Of a stretch of DNA of 64,000 nt, positions 44,251 to 52,978 are shown in pieces. Below the pieces are notes generated by a model. It saw only the letters and a list, made by a program, of their open reading frames with translations, was not told the DNA's origin and made no database searches. The first letter of the stretch is position 1, and each line of letters opens with the position of its first letter. Made by a program: the position numbers and the translations under genes. Source of the stretch: CAYUWG01 sp964448285 (lineage in GTDB: Bacteria; Bacteroidota; Ignavibacteria; SZUA-365); the NCBI GenBank assembly GCA_964448285.1, contig CAYUWG010000012.1, positions 1 to 64,000 of the forward strand, in the 5' to 3' direction.

Positions 44251-45285
44251 TTACTTCAGGCTTCCTGAGAATATTCGAGCGGTTCTATCACGCAGACAGA
44301 ACCACGTCGCGTAGTATGCACTATCTCCGTTCCACGTTGGATACAGCTCGTAGTACGAACAGGTGATTTCCGACGTCTGATACGTCAGGGATAGCGTGGA
44401 AATATCCAGCGTATAAATGCCGAACTTGTGCCCACCGATTTCCGCGTCAAAAATGTATCTGCCCGTTTTCCTGTTCAATTGCCCTTTGATACTGGACTGA
44501 TATGACCATCCGCTTACAAATGATGGCCCGACAACGCGGCGGTATTCCAAAGTTTCCGGGTGAAGCGTGTGTACGACTATCGTGTTCCTGACTCTCCGCG
44601 GCTCCGGTGAGACGAGTTCCTGATCCGCGCTGAGCCAGACCAGCGACGAATCGGAAAGCTGTTCGAAATAGAGCGAATATATCCCGAATGTATCCAGGAA
44701 AACTGCGTTAAGAGTATCCCGTTTCGTGTCGTATTTATAGAAGCCGCCCACGCGCTGAACGGCTCCGAAAAGATAGACATCCGTTCCACCCACGGCATAA
44801 ACTGCACGGTAGAACATTCCAAGATCACCCCGCTCGACATATTGGCCGGATTCGACATCGCCGAGTATGAGAGAGTTTCGTAATGAGTTGATTGACGTAA
44901 AATGGCGTGAATCCTCAGACCACGAAGCATAGGATAACGGGCCCGGAATGAATAGCACTTGCTCGTTAGAACTGGAAAGAAACACACCTAACCCGCTGGC
45001 TTTTGAGAGATCAGAAGGATGGAATACACTGAGTGAAAAGTACTTCCCATCGGGAGAAGGAGTTTTTCTATATTCATGGTAATCCCACAATACGCCTCCC
45101 AGACCACCGTTATAGACGGCAGCGGAGTCATAGGGCCAATCGACACAGTCGCAACTATATTTTGCAGTATCCGGCGGCGTCGTAATCGGCGGTGTTGACT
45201 GGTCGCAGGAGGTTCCGATGAATCCAAGGGCGGACAGTAGCAGGAGCAGGCCCGTGAAACCGAAGTATCGGATCGCTGTTTTCAC
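44251..45285 (-). CDS. Lipoprotein with beta-propeller-like repeats, paralogue B
   Basis: Predicted lipoprotein of about 344 residues, downstream of the complete TonB-dependent receptor on the same strand (225-bp gap). GTG 45285 starts a plausible signal peptide (KTAIRYFGFTGLLLLLSALGFIGTSC); the lipobox is relaxed, as is usual in Bacteroidota. A CDCVDWPYDS segment follows, then repeated strand pairs (SPDGKYFSLSVFHPSD, WSEDSRHFTSINSLRNSLILGD). The C-terminus YPTWNGDSAYYATWFCLRDRTARIF aligns with that of the 42609-43607 lipoprotein. The open frame extends 63 codons further upstream without a signal sequence; that extension is rejected. Likely a surface-exposed partner of the receptor; ligand unknown. 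Confidence 0.72.
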   Translation of the reverse strand: MKTAIRYFGFTGLLLLLSALGFIGTSCDQSTPPITTPPDTAKYSCDCVDWPYDSAAVYNGGLGGVLWDYHEYRKTPSPDGKYFSLSVFHPSDLSKASGLGVFLSSSNEQVLFIPGPLSYASWSEDSRHFTSINSLRNSLILGDVESGQYVERGDLGMFYRAVYAVGGTDVYLFGAVQRVGGFYKYDTKRDTLNAVFLDTFGIYSLYFEQLSDSSLVWLSADQELVSPEPRRVRNTIVVHTLHPETLEYRRVVGPSFVSGWSYQSSIKGQLNRKTGRYIFDAEIGGHKFGIYTLDISTLSLTYQTSEITCSYYELYPTWNGDSAYYATWFCLRDRTARIFSGSLK

Positions 45286-45510
45286 ACAGGCCTTTGCTTT
45301 AAAGGAGAATAATCTCGATCCACATGTAAGCAGGTGTAGGCAATACGAATGCAGCTTCGTAGTGGAATGTCCGTGTGCGTTGTGCAAGTGGAAAATATGA
45401 CTACGGCAGGGGAGCGGATCCATGGTTGTACTCTGGTTATCATCGTTCGTGTGTTTCATGTTTTCAGTAAACAAGCATCGAATGAAGCGGTGTGAAATCC
45501 AAAAACTGCT

Positions 45511-48375
45511 CTAAAACTTCACCGCCAAACCCGCACGGATATTTCTCGGCGCAAGGTATCGCGCGAGGTTGTAAGGATAGGGATTGAGCGGCGCTTGAAG
45601 ATCCGAATAAAGCGGATCGTTCCAACCGCTCGGCGTCGGGTCGCCGTATTCGTAGGCGCGTCCGGTTACGGGGTTGATTATCGTCGCGTTCTTCCGGTCG
45701 AGCAGGTTCGTGACTTCCACAAGGAAAGAGAAGTCAAGTCCTGCGATTTCGAAGTTCTTCTCGAAGGTCAGGTCGATCCAGAACCAATCGCTTCCGATTG
45801 CGCCGTAGAGGTTCGTGCGGTCTCGGTCGTAAATCGGGCGTCCTGTCGTCGGGTCATCGCCGAGATAGATTTGCGGCGTATATCGTCTGCCGGACTGGTA
45901 AAAGACGCGGACGTACAGGGAGTAATCGTCTAAGATGCCGTTGCCGAATCCGAAGAGCGCTTCATCGGGTGCGACAAAAAAATTCGCATACACTGACGCC
46001 TGAAACGGCCTGTCCCAGATGAGAGCGTTTTCCTTGATGGACTCTTCGAGATCGCCTCTCAGAACGAGCGCTCCCTCATCCGCACTGGAGCTTTTTCCCG
46101 TCGCGATGGAATACGATGCGTTCGCGCCTCCGCGAAACCATTTCCCGATTCGCTTCTTGTACTCCGCTTCCACTCCGCGCGTGCGCGCATAATCCTGATT
46201 CACATACGTGACGAACGACCCGCCGGAAAAGCGCGAACTGGAGATGCGCGCAGACTTCGTGCTGACGTAATCGAAGATGTCCTTGTAGTATGCCGTCAGT
46301 GTAAAGACGTCGTTCTCGGTGAACTGATTGCGCAATCCGATCTCGTATGCGACCGTCGTCTCGGGATCGAGATCGGGATTTCCGAATTTCTGAAACGTGG
46401 ACTTCGCACTGACGGGATTCAGCTTTGCGTAAACGAATTGCGGCTTCGGTCTCTTCGAAAAATGTCCGTATGAAAAGTACAGCGTCTGATTGTCCGAAAC
46501 GGGATGCGAGATACCGAGCCTTGGGCTGATGCGACCCTTGAAGCGCCGCCCGAAAAGTCCGAACGTGTTTTCCATGTACGACTCACGAATGCTCTCCGGG
46601 ATCGTGACCACGTCCGGATCGTTCACCGCGTCATCGACGAACTTGCCGGGCATCCACCAGTCGAAGCGGAGGCCGACGTTCAGAATCATGCCGCTGAAGT
46701 TGACGCTGTTCTGCGCGTACATCGCTCCATGCGCGGGGAAGACTCTGTAGATGTCGTTGTTCAATCCCAGTTCGCCGAGCCACGGCTTGTAAATGTCAAC
46801 GACCTGCATTTCGCTGAACGCAACGTCGAATCCTGCTTTGAATTTATTCCGCTCGCTCAGATTGCTCGTGAAGTCGCCCTTGAGCGAATACTCGATCACG
46901 TGATGGTCGTGCCACGTGAAGCCGTTCCCGATATCCCAGAAGCCGTCGCCGGGAATGATGCCGACGGTGTCGCGGCTCGTGTTGTAGTACTCGACGGGAA
47001 AACGCACGAGGTCCTTCGGCTCGGTGTACTCGCTCCAGCTTTTCCCATTCGCATCCGCACGGAGGTTTGTTTGGAAGCGGCTGAGCTTCACGTCGTAAAA
47101 CGATTTCGTGTTGATCGTATGCGTCCAGCTCAACGTATGAAAGCTGGTGTTGTGCGTGTAGGTATTCGCCTCGTCGAGGATGTTTTGAAACTCGTACTGG
47201 TAGCCGGGGCTTGGTTCCACGTATTCGAGATTCGTCTGGAGCGATTGCGAGTTCTGATTGATGGAAACGGATTGGTTGAACGAATAGCGCAATTTCATCG
47301 TCGGTGAGAACGTCCACGTCAATTTGCCGAGCCAGAACCAGTTGTTGTCCTGCCGGGGCGCGAAACGCGTTCCGCCGAACGTTGAAGAGTAGAGTTGTTG
47401 CGCGCGCACTTCGCGGTAGCCGTCCGTCGGTTTTCCATTGATGATCACCGGAGTGAGTCGCGTGTAACCGTCGGTGAGCATCGAATAGAAGTTGCCGAAG
47501 AAGGAAATACTCCCCGGGATATCGATCCCGAATTCCGGAAGGAGAAACGATGTGAACGGTTCCGGTCCGGAGAGCGAGCCTTCGCTGATTTCCGTGTTCC
47601 AGTTGGAGCGCGAATCGGAGTTGAAGCCGAGATTGTCGCGCTTGTATGAAAGCGAAAAGCTGAACCGGTCGCCCGCTTCTTTCGTCGTGACGTTCACGAC
47701 GCCGGAAGTCGCCTGCCCGAATTCCGCATTGAACCCTCCGGTGATCACTTCCACTTCCTGAATCGAAGCCGCGCTGAGTTGGAGACCGAAACCGGTACCC
47801 GCCAGCGGATCCTGAATGGAAACGCCGTCGAGGAGGAACGCATTCTCATGTGCGCGTCCGCCACGAATGTGAATTGCGTTATCCGATTGCACGACGCCCG
47901 TCTGCTGCGACAACACGTCTCTCACGTTTTCAATCACGGCGGCCGCGATGTCATCGGCATTGATCGTTCTCGAACTGGACGTCTGCTCGATGTCGAGAAG
48001 CGGCTTCTGACCGATTATGACGACCTCTTCGTCTAACGAGAGAATCGTTTCCTCCAAACGGAAATTCAGCGTCAGCGTTCTATCCGAAGTTACCGTTACG
48101 CCGGTCTGCTGAATCTTCTTGTAGCCGATGAGGGAAACTTCCAGCGTGTACTGACCCGGATTCACATCCTTGATGGTGTAGATTCCGTCTAAGTTCGATG
48201 CCGCACCGTAGTATGTCCCTTTGACCACGACGTTCACACCGACGAGCGGCTCACCGGTCGTCTTATCCTTTATCGTTCCTGTGATGGAAGCTTTCTGTGC
48301 AACAAGGCCCGGCGCGAAGAGCAACGCTATGAGAGCTACGATGCAAGTCCTATGATTGGCGGCGATGCGATCCAT
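45511..48375 (-). CDS. TonB-dependent receptor with carboxypeptidase-regulatory-like N-terminus
   Basis: Outer-membrane receptor of 954 residues. A signal peptide ends near PGLVAQK; the CarboxypepD_reg-like domain (ASITGTIKDKTTGEPLVGVNVVVKGT...GYKKIQ) spans about 28-105; the plug domain follows (VIIGQKPLLD, IENVRDVLSQQTGVVQSDNAIHIRGGRAHENAFLLDGVSIQDP, VEVITGGFNAEFGQATSGVVNVTTKEAG, about 120-240); the rest is a 22-strand beta-barrel ending in a C-terminal aromatic residue (AVKF), as required for BAM insertion. The plug motifs are those of the SusC-like/OAR-like class without SusD nearby; a lipoprotein takes that place. Substrate unknown: no metal, heme or cobalamin genes or riboswitch nearby. 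Its 3' end is duplicated 1.7 kb downstream. Confidence 0.94.
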   Translation of the reverse strand: MDRIAANHRTCIVALIALLFAPGLVAQKASITGTIKDKTTGEPLVGVNVVVKGTYYGAASNLDGIYTIKDVNPGQYTLEVSLIGYKKIQQTGVTVTSDRTLTLNFRLEETILSLDEEVVIIGQKPLLDIEQTSSSRTINADDIAAAVIENVRDVLSQQTGVVQSDNAIHIRGGRAHENAFLLDGVSIQDPLAGTGFGLQLSAASIQEVEVITGGFNAEFGQATSGVVNVTTKEAGDRFSFSLSYKRDNLGFNSDSRSNWNTEISEGSLSGPEPFTSFLLPEFGIDIPGSISFFGNFYSMLTDGYTRLTPVIINGKPTDGYREVRAQQLYSSTFGGTRFAPRQDNNWFWLGKLTWTFSPTMKLRYSFNQSVSINQNSQSLQTNLEYVEPSPGYQYEFQNILDEANTYTHNTSFHTLSWTHTINTKSFYDVKLSRFQTNLRADANGKSWSEYTEPKDLVRFPVEYYNTSRDTVGIIPGDGFWDIGNGFTWHDHHVIEYSLKGDFTSNLSERNKFKAGFDVAFSEMQVVDIYKPWLGELGLNNDIYRVFPAHGAMYAQNSVNFSGMILNVGLRFDWWMPGKFVDDAVNDPDVVTIPESIRESYMENTFGLFGRRFKGRISPRLGISHPVSDNQTLYFSYGHFSKRPKPQFVYAKLNPVSAKSTFQKFGNPDLDPETTVAYEIGLRNQFTENDVFTLTAYYKDIFDYVSTKSARISSSRFSGGSFVTYVNQDYARTRGVEAEYKKRIGKWFRGGANASYSIATGKSSSADEGALVLRGDLEESIKENALIWDRPFQASVYANFFVAPDEALFGFGNGILDDYSLYVRVFYQSGRRYTPQIYLGDDPTTGRPIYDRDRTNLYGAIGSDWFWIDLTFEKNFEIAGLDFSFLVEVTNLLDRKNATIINPVTGRAYEYGDPTPSGWNDPLYSDLQAPLNPYPYNLARYLAPRNIRAGLAVKF

Positions 48376-48466
48376 ATTCGCGAAGAAAATAATCAGAAAG
48401 GATTGTTCGGCAACGTCAGCGAGATGAAGTCCGAGCGAAATCTATGCTCGAATCACCGGATGCATC

Positions 48467-48551
48467 GTGTCCCCTCTTGAGAGGGGTGCCCGCAGGGCGG
48501 GGAGTGTCCCCTCTTGAGAGGGGTGCCAGCAGGGCGGGGAGTGTCCCCTGA
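48467..48551. repeat. 37-bp palindromic tandem repeat
   Basis: Two full copies and an 11-bp start of a third, with period exactly 37 bp (unit starts at 48467, 48504 and 48541). Each unit contains CCCCTCTTGAGAGGGG, a perfect 16-bp palindrome, followed by TGCCxGCAGGGCGGGGA; the copies differ at one base. The sequence resembles interspersed REP-type elements. It is not a CRISPR array: the repeat is contiguous, with no spacers. It sits between the divergent TonB receptor and YCF48 genes. Confidence 0.85.
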
Positions 48552-48553
48552 CT

Positions 48554-48715
48554 GAACTCCCAACGGCGCCTTAAAGAATCTTCCTGCTACGAGGATTGCA
48601 CTGTAACACTTCGTAGATTCCTTCTGTCCTTGTTTTGACCGCTTCGCATTAAAAGCAAATACAAACCTGACACAGCGCGAGAACATCATGAAAAAGCATT
48701 GCACCATGTTCATTG
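48554..48715 (+). repeat. Duplicated 162-bp leader, copy A (orphan)
   Basis: Copy A of a 162-bp element found again at 50172-50333 with about five substitutions. It includes what appears to be an untranslated leader with a hairpin (CTACGA at 48587-48592, TCGTAG at 48611-48616), the region around the ATG, and the first nine codons of a signal peptide (MKKHCTMFI). Here the coding part does not continue into a signal peptide: after codon 9 the frame becomes unlike an exported protein and ends at 48891. Copy A is therefore a gene-start fragment stranded 115 bp upstream of the YCF48 gene. Confidence 0.85.
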
Positions 48716-48723
48716 GTTATGCT

Positions 48724-48743
48724 GTCGGGAATTGCTTCCCGAC
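48724..48743. repeat. 20-bp perfect inverted repeat
   Basis: GTCGGGAA and TTCCCGAC enclose TTGC: a perfect 8-bp stem with a tetraloop. It begins nine bases after the end of leader copy A, marking the point where the copy loses similarity to copy B. It looks like a small interspersed palindrome. The wider 454-bp gap 48376-48829 contains only this, the 37-bp repeats and leader copy A. Confidence 0.6.
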
Positions 48744-48829
48744 GGAAGGACTGTCGGTCTTGAAAATGCATGAGAATACTCGTTTATTGTGCTTGAAGAA
48801 GGAAAGCAAATCAATCGACTATGTTAATC

Positions 48830-50083
48830 ATGAAAACTCATTCAATCGCTGTGCTCTTCGTCGTTTGTATGGGAGGTCTCTTTTCAATTGAAAGCCTGCA
48901 CGCCCAGGACTTCTGGTCGGTTCATTGGTTACCAAGTCCATGTGCCGTTCCTGACGTTATTCTGGACAACAAGGGGAATCTCTTCGTTGCCTGCGATCAG
49001 GGAGGCCTTTTGAGATCGACCAACGGAGGAAAGACTTTCGAGAAATTAGTCTTTTCTCCCTGGCTTTTCTATCGGTTCGAAAAAAACGCTGCGGATCATA
49101 TCTACATCGGAACCGCTGACGCTGGGATATCGAAAACATCGAATCTCGGGGTTCTTTGGGAAAAAATAGGACTGGACGGAAAAAAGGTCGTTGACATCGA
49201 GATCATCCACGATACGGTCCTCTTCGTGGGAGCACAGTTCGAAGGCGTCTATCGAAGCTACGATGATGGGGCAAACTGGGAGATGGTTTTCCCCTACACG
49301 ACAGGCGCCCTGCCGCGACTGACATTCGAAAAAACATCATCGACACTTTATTGCTCTGTTTACGGCAAACTCTTCAAAACGACTGACCTTGGGGAGTAAT
49401 GGACGGAGGTCCTGCACCCTTGGCGCGCGGAGAGGGATACGTCCATGATCACGGCAATGGCATCGAACTCCCGCGGCGAAATCTTCATGGCAATCAAATA
49501 TGGGACGGAGTACAAGCTCACGGCGATCATGCGAAGCTCGGATGGAGGGGATACATGGATCGAAACGGGCTTCGGGCCGAGCGACGTGTTTCGTATCGTC
49601 ATCAACTCACTGGATCACATCTTCGTGGCAATGAACGTCGGCGTGCTGCGCTCCACCGACAACGGCGTCAGCAGGGACAGGATCGATGAAGGGCTGGGAT
49701 TCCGCGACGTCCGCTCCCTCGCCCTCGGCCCGGACGAACGGCTCTACGCCGGTATCAGGGGCTATATCGCTATCAGCATCCAGTCCACCGTCGTCAGCGC
49801 GGAAAACATCCCTCTTCCGCAGGAGCTTTCACTCTCGCAAAACTACCCCAATCCCGCACATGAGCTCACGAGCGTGAGCTTCTCACTGCCTCAAGCGGGT
49901 GCGGTCTCACTCACGCTGTACAACGTGCTCGGCGAACAAGTGCAGCGCATCATCGAGGGCGACCACCTCCCGCCCGGCACGCATGGCGCTACGTTAGATG
50001 TGAGCGGTCTGCCTGCCGGTGTTTATGTGCTGCGGCTTCATGTCGCAGGGAGAATAGTTTCGAGAATGGTTTTGGTAGAATAA
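48830..50083 (+). pseudogene. YCF48-like propeller with C-terminal sorting domain, interrupted by an in-frame TAA
   Basis: Secreted beta-propeller protein of about 417 codons. A signal peptide ends near SLHAQDF. Repeats such as GNLFVACDQGGLLRSTNGGKTF, HIYIGTADAGISKTSNLGVLW and GVYRSYDDGANWEMVF follow. At 49397-49399 a TAA stands where the repeat expects a Ser/Thr between GE and WTE (KTTDLGE, stop, WTEVLHPW); the same frame then stays open to 50083, through more repeats and a canonical type IX C-terminal domain (SLSQNYPNPA, FSLPQAGAVSLTLYNVLGEQVQRI, LPAGVYVLRL). A one-base change from TCA would explain the stop. The truncated product would lack the sorting domain. ATG 48821 is an alternative start three codons upstream. 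Confidence 0.85.
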
Positions 50084-50091
50084 TTCCAGAG

Positions 50092-50140
50092 GTCGGAAAT
50101 CAGAGGTCTGAGGTCAAAGGTCAGGGGTTGGAAGTCACTC
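50092..50140. repeat. Degenerate GAGGTC-type short repeats
   Basis: Successive imperfect units of about 7-14 bp (AGAGGTCGGAAATC, AGAGGTCTG, AGGTCAAAGG, TCAGGGGTTGGAAGTC) directly after the stop of the YCF48-like gene. Such low-complexity tracts occur between genes in related bacteria. No function is evident. Confidence 0.4.
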
Positions 50141-50171
50141 TGAACTCGGAGCCCATTGCAATACAATAGAG

Positions 50172-50333
50172 GAACTCCCAACGGCGCCTTAAAGAATCTT
50201 CCTGCTACGAGGATTGCACTGTAACACTTCGTAGATTCCTTCTGTCCTTGTTTTGACCGCTTCGCATCAAAAGCAATAACAAACTTGACACAGCGCGAGA
50301 ACATCATGAAAAAGCATTGCACCATATTCATTG
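50172..50333 (+). repeat. Duplicated 162-bp leader, copy B (intact, drives the next gene)
   Basis: Copy B of the element at 48554-48715. Here the first codons (MKKHCTIFI) continue into a complete signal peptide and the 50306-52012 gene, so this is probably the parental arrangement. The hairpin arms are at 50205-50210 and 50229-50234. The start is decided by this element: ATG 50306, not the upstream in-frame codon at 50285. Confidence 0.85.
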
Positions 50334-52012
50334 CAACGCTCGTTTTAACCTGCTCATGTTACGCACAGGGAAACATCGATTGGGAAGAGTTATGGGTCCT
50401 TCCTCATCCTTCATCCACGAACGGTCCTTTTGGTTGGATGGCAGGTCAGCGCCAGTACACCGGCTTGGCTTATGATAAATGGCGTGACGTTGTCTATATC
50501 GTCAATCCCGCCATTTGTCAGCTTGGACAATCTGCATGGACTTGCCCGAAGATATGGATTCTCGATGCGATGACCGGTAAAATAAAAGCTTCGCTTGGAC
50601 GCGGCCTGGACGGGAACGGAGGACAACTCCCTGTCCCGCCCGATACGATTCAGGGTTTTCCGAATCTCGGCTGGCCAAACCAAAGTTGGGGTAGTTTTGT
50701 CCAAGGGATTTATCCAATCTATAAGATCGACCTTGACGACGAGGGGAGAATCTTCGCCGGGAATCTCGTCAGTCCGATTTGGGGGACATGTTATCCCGGG
50801 CCTCCACCGAATTGCGACCCGATCTACCTGAACCAGGGACCCTATCGCGTCTTTCGATGGGTGACGCCAAGCTCGACACCTTTGTGCGTCTATGTTACGA
50901 GAGATTCGACACAGAACAGCATCGGGAGTGCGGAAAGCTCGGAGATGCCGTATCAACGTATCGGGGATGCATTCGAAGTCGTGGGCAAGCGCGTGGCGAT
51001 TCCCAGAGACCCGACGAGGTATGCAGACAGCGTAAGGATATACGTCGGTGGCGGGAAGTTTACCGGTCAAACGCAACCGTCCTCGTCCATTTCCCTCATT
51101 GCCGCAGATCCTTCTGCGAATCCTCCGCATAACGGACAGAACCTTCCGTTACCGTACCGCGTCGCCAAGAACGTAATGAGCGAAGTAACCCTTGAAGTGG
51201 CGGGTATCACAGCAACCGGGATTTCCCTCCACGATGACATCTGGGTCAAAGGTCCGAACATTCTCGCAAGTCTGATTCCGTCGAGTTCAACGCCGGTGCC
51301 GCCGCTGCGCACGTTGTCGGATGATCCGGTCGAAGGTACCGGTAAAGCCGGCCCGATTGCAGCGTTCACACTGACGGCGAGGTGGACCTATTATCCGGGG
51401 TCACCACCCACCCCTCCTTCGACGAAAAATTTTCTCATCTGTGCCGATGGAATTCCGTCAAATCCGAGCGATCCCCAGGCGCCGAACGATAACACGCGAG
51501 CACGGATCATAAATGTGAACAGTCCTGATTCCATCTATAGGAACCCGACGCCTCATCTCGGTAGCAAAACCCTGCATAACAACAGCGGGGTATCGAATTA
51601 CATCTCCGACGTGGACTATAAAATCGAGATCAACCAGAGCAACGGCAGTTTTCACGTCATACTCTTTGTTCTCATGTCGAACAATGGCATTGCGGCTTAC
51701 CGCTCAAGACTTCCGTCATATCTCCCAACGTCGGTGTCCATTGACGAGCACGCATCGGGGGTAGAGTTTCTCCCGATGACAACGGCCATCGGGTCTTCAC
51801 CGACGGTATCATTCAGCTTGAAGGCTGGCGGTAAAGTCTCCATTAGGCTCTACTCGCTTTTGGGTGAGTATCTTGCCACGCTCGTCGATGGATGGATGCA
51901 TGAAGGCGTGCATCACGTTCCCGTTGCGCGCTCGCTTCCATCCGGCGTGTATGTTGCCGTCGCCCAAACTGTGGATGCCACGGCGACACTGCGCTTCGTT
52001 GTGGTGAAATAG
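50306..52012 (+). CDS. Secreted protein with type IX-style C-terminal domain, unknown function
   Basis: Exported protein of 568 residues that I cannot assign to an enzyme family. The signal peptide ends TCSCYAQG. The body has YTGLAYDKWRDVVYIVNP and PKIWILDAMTGKIKASLG, NHL/propeller-like strands with IYKIDLDDEGRIFAGNLVS, then Pro- and Ser-rich stretches and regions with regular beta-strand patterns. The C-terminal 80 residues form a degenerate sorting domain: VSFSLKAGGKVSIRLYSLLGEYLATLVDG and LPSGVYVAVAQ. It is likely exported to the cell surface or medium if a type IX system exists elsewhere in the genome. It shares its leader with the orphan copy at 48554. Confidence 0.82.
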   Translation: MKKHCTIFIATLVLTCSCYAQGNIDWEELWVLPHPSSTNGPFGWMAGQRQYTGLAYDKWRDVVYIVNPAICQLGQSAWTCPKIWILDAMTGKIKASLGRGLDGNGGQLPVPPDTIQGFPNLGWPNQSWGSFVQGIYPIYKIDLDDEGRIFAGNLVSPIWGTCYPGPPPNCDPIYLNQGPYRVFRWVTPSSTPLCVYVTRDSTQNSIGSAESSEMPYQRIGDAFEVVGKRVAIPRDPTRYADSVRIYVGGGKFTGQTQPSSSISLIAADPSANPPHNGQNLPLPYRVAKNVMSEVTLEVAGITATGISLHDDIWVKGPNILASLIPSSSTPVPPLRTLSDDPVEGTGKAGPIAAFTLTARWTYYPGSPPTPPSTKNFLICADGIPSNPSDPQAPNDNTRARIINVNSPDSIYRNPTPHLGSKTLHNNSGVSNYISDVDYKIEINQSNGSFHVILFVLMSNNGIAAYRSRLPSYLPTSVSIDEHASGVEFLPMTTAIGSSPTVSFSLKAGGKVSIRLYSLLGEYLATLVDGWMHEGVHHVPVARSLPSGVYVAVAQTVDATATLRFVVVK

Positions 52013-52028
52013 GCGGGTTGAAATCTAT

Positions 52029-52967
52029 TTAATGCGAATTAACCAAAGCTATATCGGCTTCTGACGGCTCTATGCATTGAATCCCATTGCTGTCGCAACA
52101 CTCTCGAACAGTTCTGTCAATCTTCTTTGCAAAAAGAATAGCTCTAACCTCAGCGAGTGTCACATTCGACTCAAACGCCTGAAGCGCTCTATATTTCACG
52201 CACTGCTCAGCGCCGATGTAATTGTCCTTCTCGCATTCTGGTTCAACTTCGACAACGATGCAGCGCCCATGGGAATCACGAAGCAAAACATCAACCCTGT
52301 CTCCTGTGCTGAAGGAATGCTCTTTCTCCACAAGAACGATTCCTTCCTCACCTATTATCTCGCTCGGTGAAGATGCAATAAGATTCTTTAAGGCTTTATG
52401 TAGCTCTCCTTCACCACCGGAGCCGAATTGTACGCTTCTGTGTTGACGCATTTCACGATTCACTTTTGAATTCGATTCCTCGACAAAGAGCTTGTGGATT
52501 TCATCGAACTGTTCTTTCGTGATTTCCTTGGTACCGGACTTGGCCTCACCGAATCCCCGGTAATTGAAGTTTGATTTATAACCAAGGATTCGATTGAGCT
52601 GCACTCTTGAAACGAAACCATTTGAGTTTATCGATTCCGTATTCGCACCATATCTCCACCAGATAGTTGTGTGATTGGTATATTCTTCCGGAGGTTCCTG
52701 CCGCTCAATGATCCCTGTTTTAGCCTTAACCAAAGCGATGACTCCTTCGCGACCCTTGACGCGTACGTGTTTCTTTTCTGTTCCATCCGGAAAACGCTCG
52801 ATGATGGACCGACCTGACCGCGACTGATAAATGAATATCAAATCACCTTCATTGAAGCGAGGATAGATCTTTTCATACCTATCTATAGGAAGGTACACGC
52901 CACTTGGCTGGTAATTCTGTGCCTTATTCTTGGGGGGAGGCCAATGTGTTGTAAGCCAGTATCGCAT
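52029..52967 (-). CDS. EVE/PUA-like domain fused to a NucS/PD-(D/E)xK-like nuclease domain
   Basis: A 312-residue protein with two recognisable parts. Residues 1-125 resemble an EVE/PUA-like fold, which binds modified bases in DNA or RNA: RYWLTTHWPPP at the start, EGDLIFIYQSRSG and EGVIALVKAKTG, the typical GDxxxxY and GVxAxxxV strands. Residues 180-300 resemble the NucS/DUF91-type PD-(D/E)xK nuclease: TGDRVDVLLRDSHGRCIVVEVEPE gives Asp226 and Glu240 (E-V-E instead of the usual E-x-K), followed by GAEQCVKYRAL with Gln255 and Tyr259. Such fusions are proposed modification-dependent restriction enzymes. The missing lysine could mean a migrated catalytic residue or loss of activity. The gene lies beside an ORF6N gene in a repeat-rich stretch. 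Both domain calls rest on motif reading only. Confidence 0.72.
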   Translation of the reverse strand: MRYWLTTHWPPPKNKAQNYQPSGVYLPIDRYEKIYPRFNEGDLIFIYQSRSGRSIIERFPDGTEKKHVRVKGREGVIALVKAKTGIIERQEPPEEYTNHTTIWWRYGANTESINSNGFVSRVQLNRILGYKSNFNYRGFGEAKSGTKEITKEQFDEIHKLFVEESNSKVNREMRQHRSVQFGSGGEGELHKALKNLIASSPSEIIGEEGIVLVEKEHSFSTGDRVDVLLRDSHGRCIVVEVEPECEKDNYIGAEQCVKYRALQAFESNVTLAEVRAILFAKKIDRTVRECCDSNGIQCIEPSEADIALVNSH

Positions 52968-52978
52968 GCTGTATTCAC

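Noticed and set aside
45286..45474. N-terminal extension of lipoprotein B to 45474
   Set aside because: The 63 extra codons would bury the signal peptide and show no domain; GTG 45285 gives a normal exported lipoprotein.
48467..48551. Possible short CRISPR array
   Set aside because: The 37-bp units are contiguous with no spacers, there are only two and a third copies, and no cas genes are present.
48688..48891. Short gene starting in leader copy A
   Set aside because: After nine codons shared with copy B the sequence no longer resembles a signal peptide and overlaps the start of the propeller gene; best seen as a truncated gene start.
36477..49399. Stop-codon recoding (TAG and TAA read as amino acids)
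   Set aside because: TAA, TAG and TGA all end clearly bounded genes elsewhere in the window, and the two in-frame stops use different codons, so independent mutations or errors are simpler.
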